Below are positions 13,769 through 15,321 of a stretch of DNA of 15,321 nucleotides, piece after piece. The translations under genes were made by a program, and so were the position numbers. Below the pieces are notes generated by a model. That model was given only the letters and a program-made list of their open reading frames with translations, did not search any database and had not been told where the DNA came from. The number at the start of each line of letters is the position of its first letter. The first letter of the stretch is position 1. Source of the stretch: Comamonadaceae bacterium (lineage in GTDB: Bacteria; Pseudomonadota; Gammaproteobacteria; Burkholderiales; Burkholderiaceae_C); assembly GCA_947478935.1 (NCBI GenBank), contig CANJXV010000030.1:1-15321 (forward strand). The letters are read 5' to 3'.

Positions 13769-14464
13769 CTACACACCTAAAGCAACACACAACGCGTCCA
13801 AACTAGAAACCGACAAATGCGGACTTCTCTGGTGCTGCCAAGCTACCCCAGAGCGATTCACCCAGACACTTTGCATCCCCGCATCCAGCGCCGCCAGCAC
13901 GTCCAGCAGCGCGTCGTCTCCCACGTGCAGCACTTCCTCGTGTCGGCATCCCAGCGCGGTAGCGGCGGCGTCAAAAATGACTTTGTGTGGCTTGGCCACA
14001 CCCACAGTATGCGCACCCACACTGCCCACGAAAAAATGCCCAATGCCCACCAAATGCACATCGGCATTCCCATTGGTCAGGGCTAACAAGGGAAAGCGCG
14101 CCGCCAGACGCGCCAGCGCCCCGGCGCAGTCGGCATACATATCCACCTGCTGGCGGGCCGCATAAAACACCCCGAAGGCCTCTGGCGCCAAAGCCGCCGG
14201 CTCGCCGCAGCGCTGCAACGCCAGTGCGATCATGCCCAAGCGCAGCGCGCTCATATCGTGGGCGCTGGCCGGTTGCGCGCTGACCATCGCGTCGCGCAAT
14301 TGGGCACGCGCTTGCGGATCGGCCATCAAGGCGGCGGTAGCCGGCGCTTGCGGGCGTAGAAAGTCCTGCATTTGGATTTCGGCCCGGGCGATGGTGGGCC
14401 AGACCGGCCACAAAGTGTCGTCTAGGTCGAGGGAGATAGCGCGGATTTTGGAGGCGTCAAGCAT
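13769..14464 (-). CDS. HAD-superfamily hydrolase (subfamily IA phosphatase)
   Basis: Small-molecule phosphatase of the haloacid dehalogenase superfamily, cytosolic; the substrate cannot be told. The 231-residue product has motif I DLDDT at 13-17 (nucleophile D13, general acid D15). Motif II is LALTNG (T130), motif III K158 (GVAKPHK), and motif IV GDDALLD (D183, D184, D188). A helical cap lies between motifs I and II, as in subfamily IA. Proteins of the YigB type (flavin-pathway phosphatases) have the same layout, but that assignment is only a suggestion. The start is set at the ATG at 14464, as homologues begin just before the first strand. An upstream ATG at 14485 would add seven residues and overlap the divergent hemH start codon. 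Neither has a good ribosome-binding site. Convergent with hpnE. Confidence 0.88.
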   Translation of the reverse strand: MLDASKIRAISLDLDDTLWPVWPTIARAEIQMQDFLRPQAPATAALMADPQARAQLRDAMVSAQPASAHDMSALRLGMIALALQRCGEPAALAPEAFGVFYAARQQVDMYADCAGALARLAARFPLLALTNGNADVHLVGIGHFFVGSVGAHTVGVAKPHKVIFDAAATALGCRHEEVLHVGDDALLDVLAALDAGMQSVWVNRSGVAWQHQRSPHLSVSSLDALCVALGV

Positions 14465-14483
14465 AGGTGGGCGAGAATACCGC

Positions 14484-15321
14484 ATGCCTTTTCATAAAGA
14501 ACCCCCTTTTTCCCACGGGCAAGCCGCGCAGACGGCGGTGCTGTATTGCAATTTGGGAACCCCTGACGCCCCCACTGCATCGGCGGTGCGCCGCTACCTG
14601 GCCGAGTTTTTGAGCGACCACCGCGTGGTCGAAATCCCGCGCCTGGTGTGGCTGCTGATCTTGCACGGCATTATTTTGCGTTTCCGCCCGGCCAAGTCGG
14701 CGGCCAAATACGCCAGCATTTGGACCGCTGAAGGCTCGCCGCTCAAGGTCTGGACCGAAAAACAAGCGGGCTTGCTGGAGCAGCAGTTGCAGGCTCTGGG
14801 CTTGCATGTGCGGGTGTGCTGGGCCATGCGCTACGGCAGCCAGTCCATCCCCTCGCAGTTGGACGCGCTCAAGGCCCAAGGCGTCACCCGCGTGCTGCTG
14901 CTCCCGGCCTACCCCCAGTATTCAGCCACCACTACCGCGAGCCTGTTTGACGCGGTTTACCAATGGGCTGCCGCTACCCGAGCGATTCCCGAACTGCGCT
15001 TTATCAACCACTACCACGACCATCCCGCCTATATCGCCGCGTTACGGGCCGGGGTAGAGACCTATTGGCAAGAGCATGACCGCCCGGATGTATTGGTGAT
15101 GAGTTTTCACGGCGTGCCAGAGCGCACCCTGCACCTGGGGGACCATTACCACTGCGAATGTTTTAAGACCGCACGCTTGCTGGCCGACAGCCTGGGCTTA
15201 ACCAAAGACCAGTACAAAGTGACATTTCAAAGCCGCCTGGGCCGTGCCAAATGGCTAGAGCCCTATACCGAACCGACGCTGATCGCGATGGGGCAGTCCG
15301 GCGTGGGCCGGGTCGATGTGA
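14484..15321 (+). CDS. hemH: Ferrochelatase, 3' end beyond right edge
   Basis: Inserts Fe2+ into protoporphyrin IX to make protoheme, the last step of the common haem pathway, at or near the inner membrane. The frame is open from the ATG at 14484 to the window edge: 279 codons and one base, of roughly 350-370 in the family. Seen are the N-terminal VLYCNLGTPDAPT, the YLAEFLSDHRVVEIPR segment, the signature LLLPAYPQYSATTTAS, and SFHGVPERT with the metal-binding catalytic H209. The second catalytic residue, a glutamate in the C-terminal third, is not in the window. An in-frame run of hydrophobic residues around LVWLLILHGIILRF is the membrane-facing lip. The ribosome-binding site is weak (GGGCGAG upstream). 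The gene is divergent from the HAD gene with only 19 bp between the chosen starts, so its promoter must lie inside the HAD coding region. Confidence 0.96.
   Translation, partial: MPFHKEPPFSHGQAAQTAVLYCNLGTPDAPTASAVRRYLAEFLSDHRVVEIPRLVWLLILHGIILRFRPAKSAAKYASIWTAEGSPLKVWTEKQAGLLEQQLQALGLHVRVCWAMRYGSQSIPSQLDALKAQGVTRVLLLPAYPQYSATTTASLFDAVYQWAAATRAIPELRFINHYHDHPAYIAALRAGVETYWQEHDRPDVLVMSFHGVPERTLHLGDHYHCECFKTARLLADSLGLTKDQYKVTFQSRLGRAKWLEPYTEPTLIAMGQSGVGRVDV

Noticed and set aside
13511..13780. 89-codon frame in the hpnE/HAD spacer
   Set aside because: No domain, odd composition, passes through a hairpin and overlaps the end of the HAD gene; probably repeat-derived noise.

Overview
The window is a stretch of chromosome from a betaproteobacterium. 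It looks like Burkholderiales, most likely the Comamonadaceae (Rhodoferax, Polaromonas or Limnohabitans type); this is inferred from protein style, gene order and intergenic repeat style, not from a search. Nearly all of it is well-packed housekeeping or accessory-metabolic coding sequence. No phage, transposase, CRISPR array or defence locus is visible.

Positions 1-5381, all on the minus strand, hold the protein quality-control block. In transcription order this is tRNA-Leu(UAG), tig (trigger factor), clpP, clpX and lon, with lon cut by the left edge. The order tig-clpP-clpX-lon is the classical proteobacterial one. Trigger factor handles nascent chains, ClpXP degrades tagged and regulatory substrates, and Lon degrades misfolded proteins. 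The spacers carry regulatory structure: competing GC-rich hairpins between the tRNA and tig, a perfect 12-bp terminator-like hairpin between clpP and clpX, and a good heat-shock (sigma-32-type) promoter candidate in front of lon.

Positions 5460-9876, minus strand, hold a two-gene RND efflux operon. A lipoprotein periplasmic adaptor is followed, with a 4-base GTGA overlap, by an inner-membrane proton antiporter. Upstream is a near-consensus sigma-70 promoter whose -10 box lies in a 24-bp TetR-type palindrome. Neither a regulator nor an outer-membrane channel gene is in the window.

The 430-bp spacer 9746-10175 separates this operon from a divergent squalene operon. It contains the promoter and operator plus a 72-bp tandem array of twelve TTGCCY hexamers.

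Positions 10176-13386, plus strand, hold hpnC, hpnD and hpnE, a compact operon converting farnesyl diphosphate to squalene through presqualene diphosphate and hydroxysqualene. Squalene is the precursor of hopanoids; the cyclase gene is not in the window.

The 382-bp spacer 13387-13768 lies between convergent genes and is full of inverted repeats, including a perfect 14-bp-stem hairpin of a dispersed intergenic type. Positions 13769-14464 (minus) encode a HAD-family phosphatase. It is divergent, with only 19 bp between, from hemH (ferrochelatase, the last step of protoheme synthesis), which runs off the right edge.

I did not find a convincing undescribed system. The observations most worth testing are regulatory: the lon heat-shock promoter, the clpP/clpX and tRNA/tig hairpins, the RND operator and the hexamer array. 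A patch of rare codons in hpnD is a further one.
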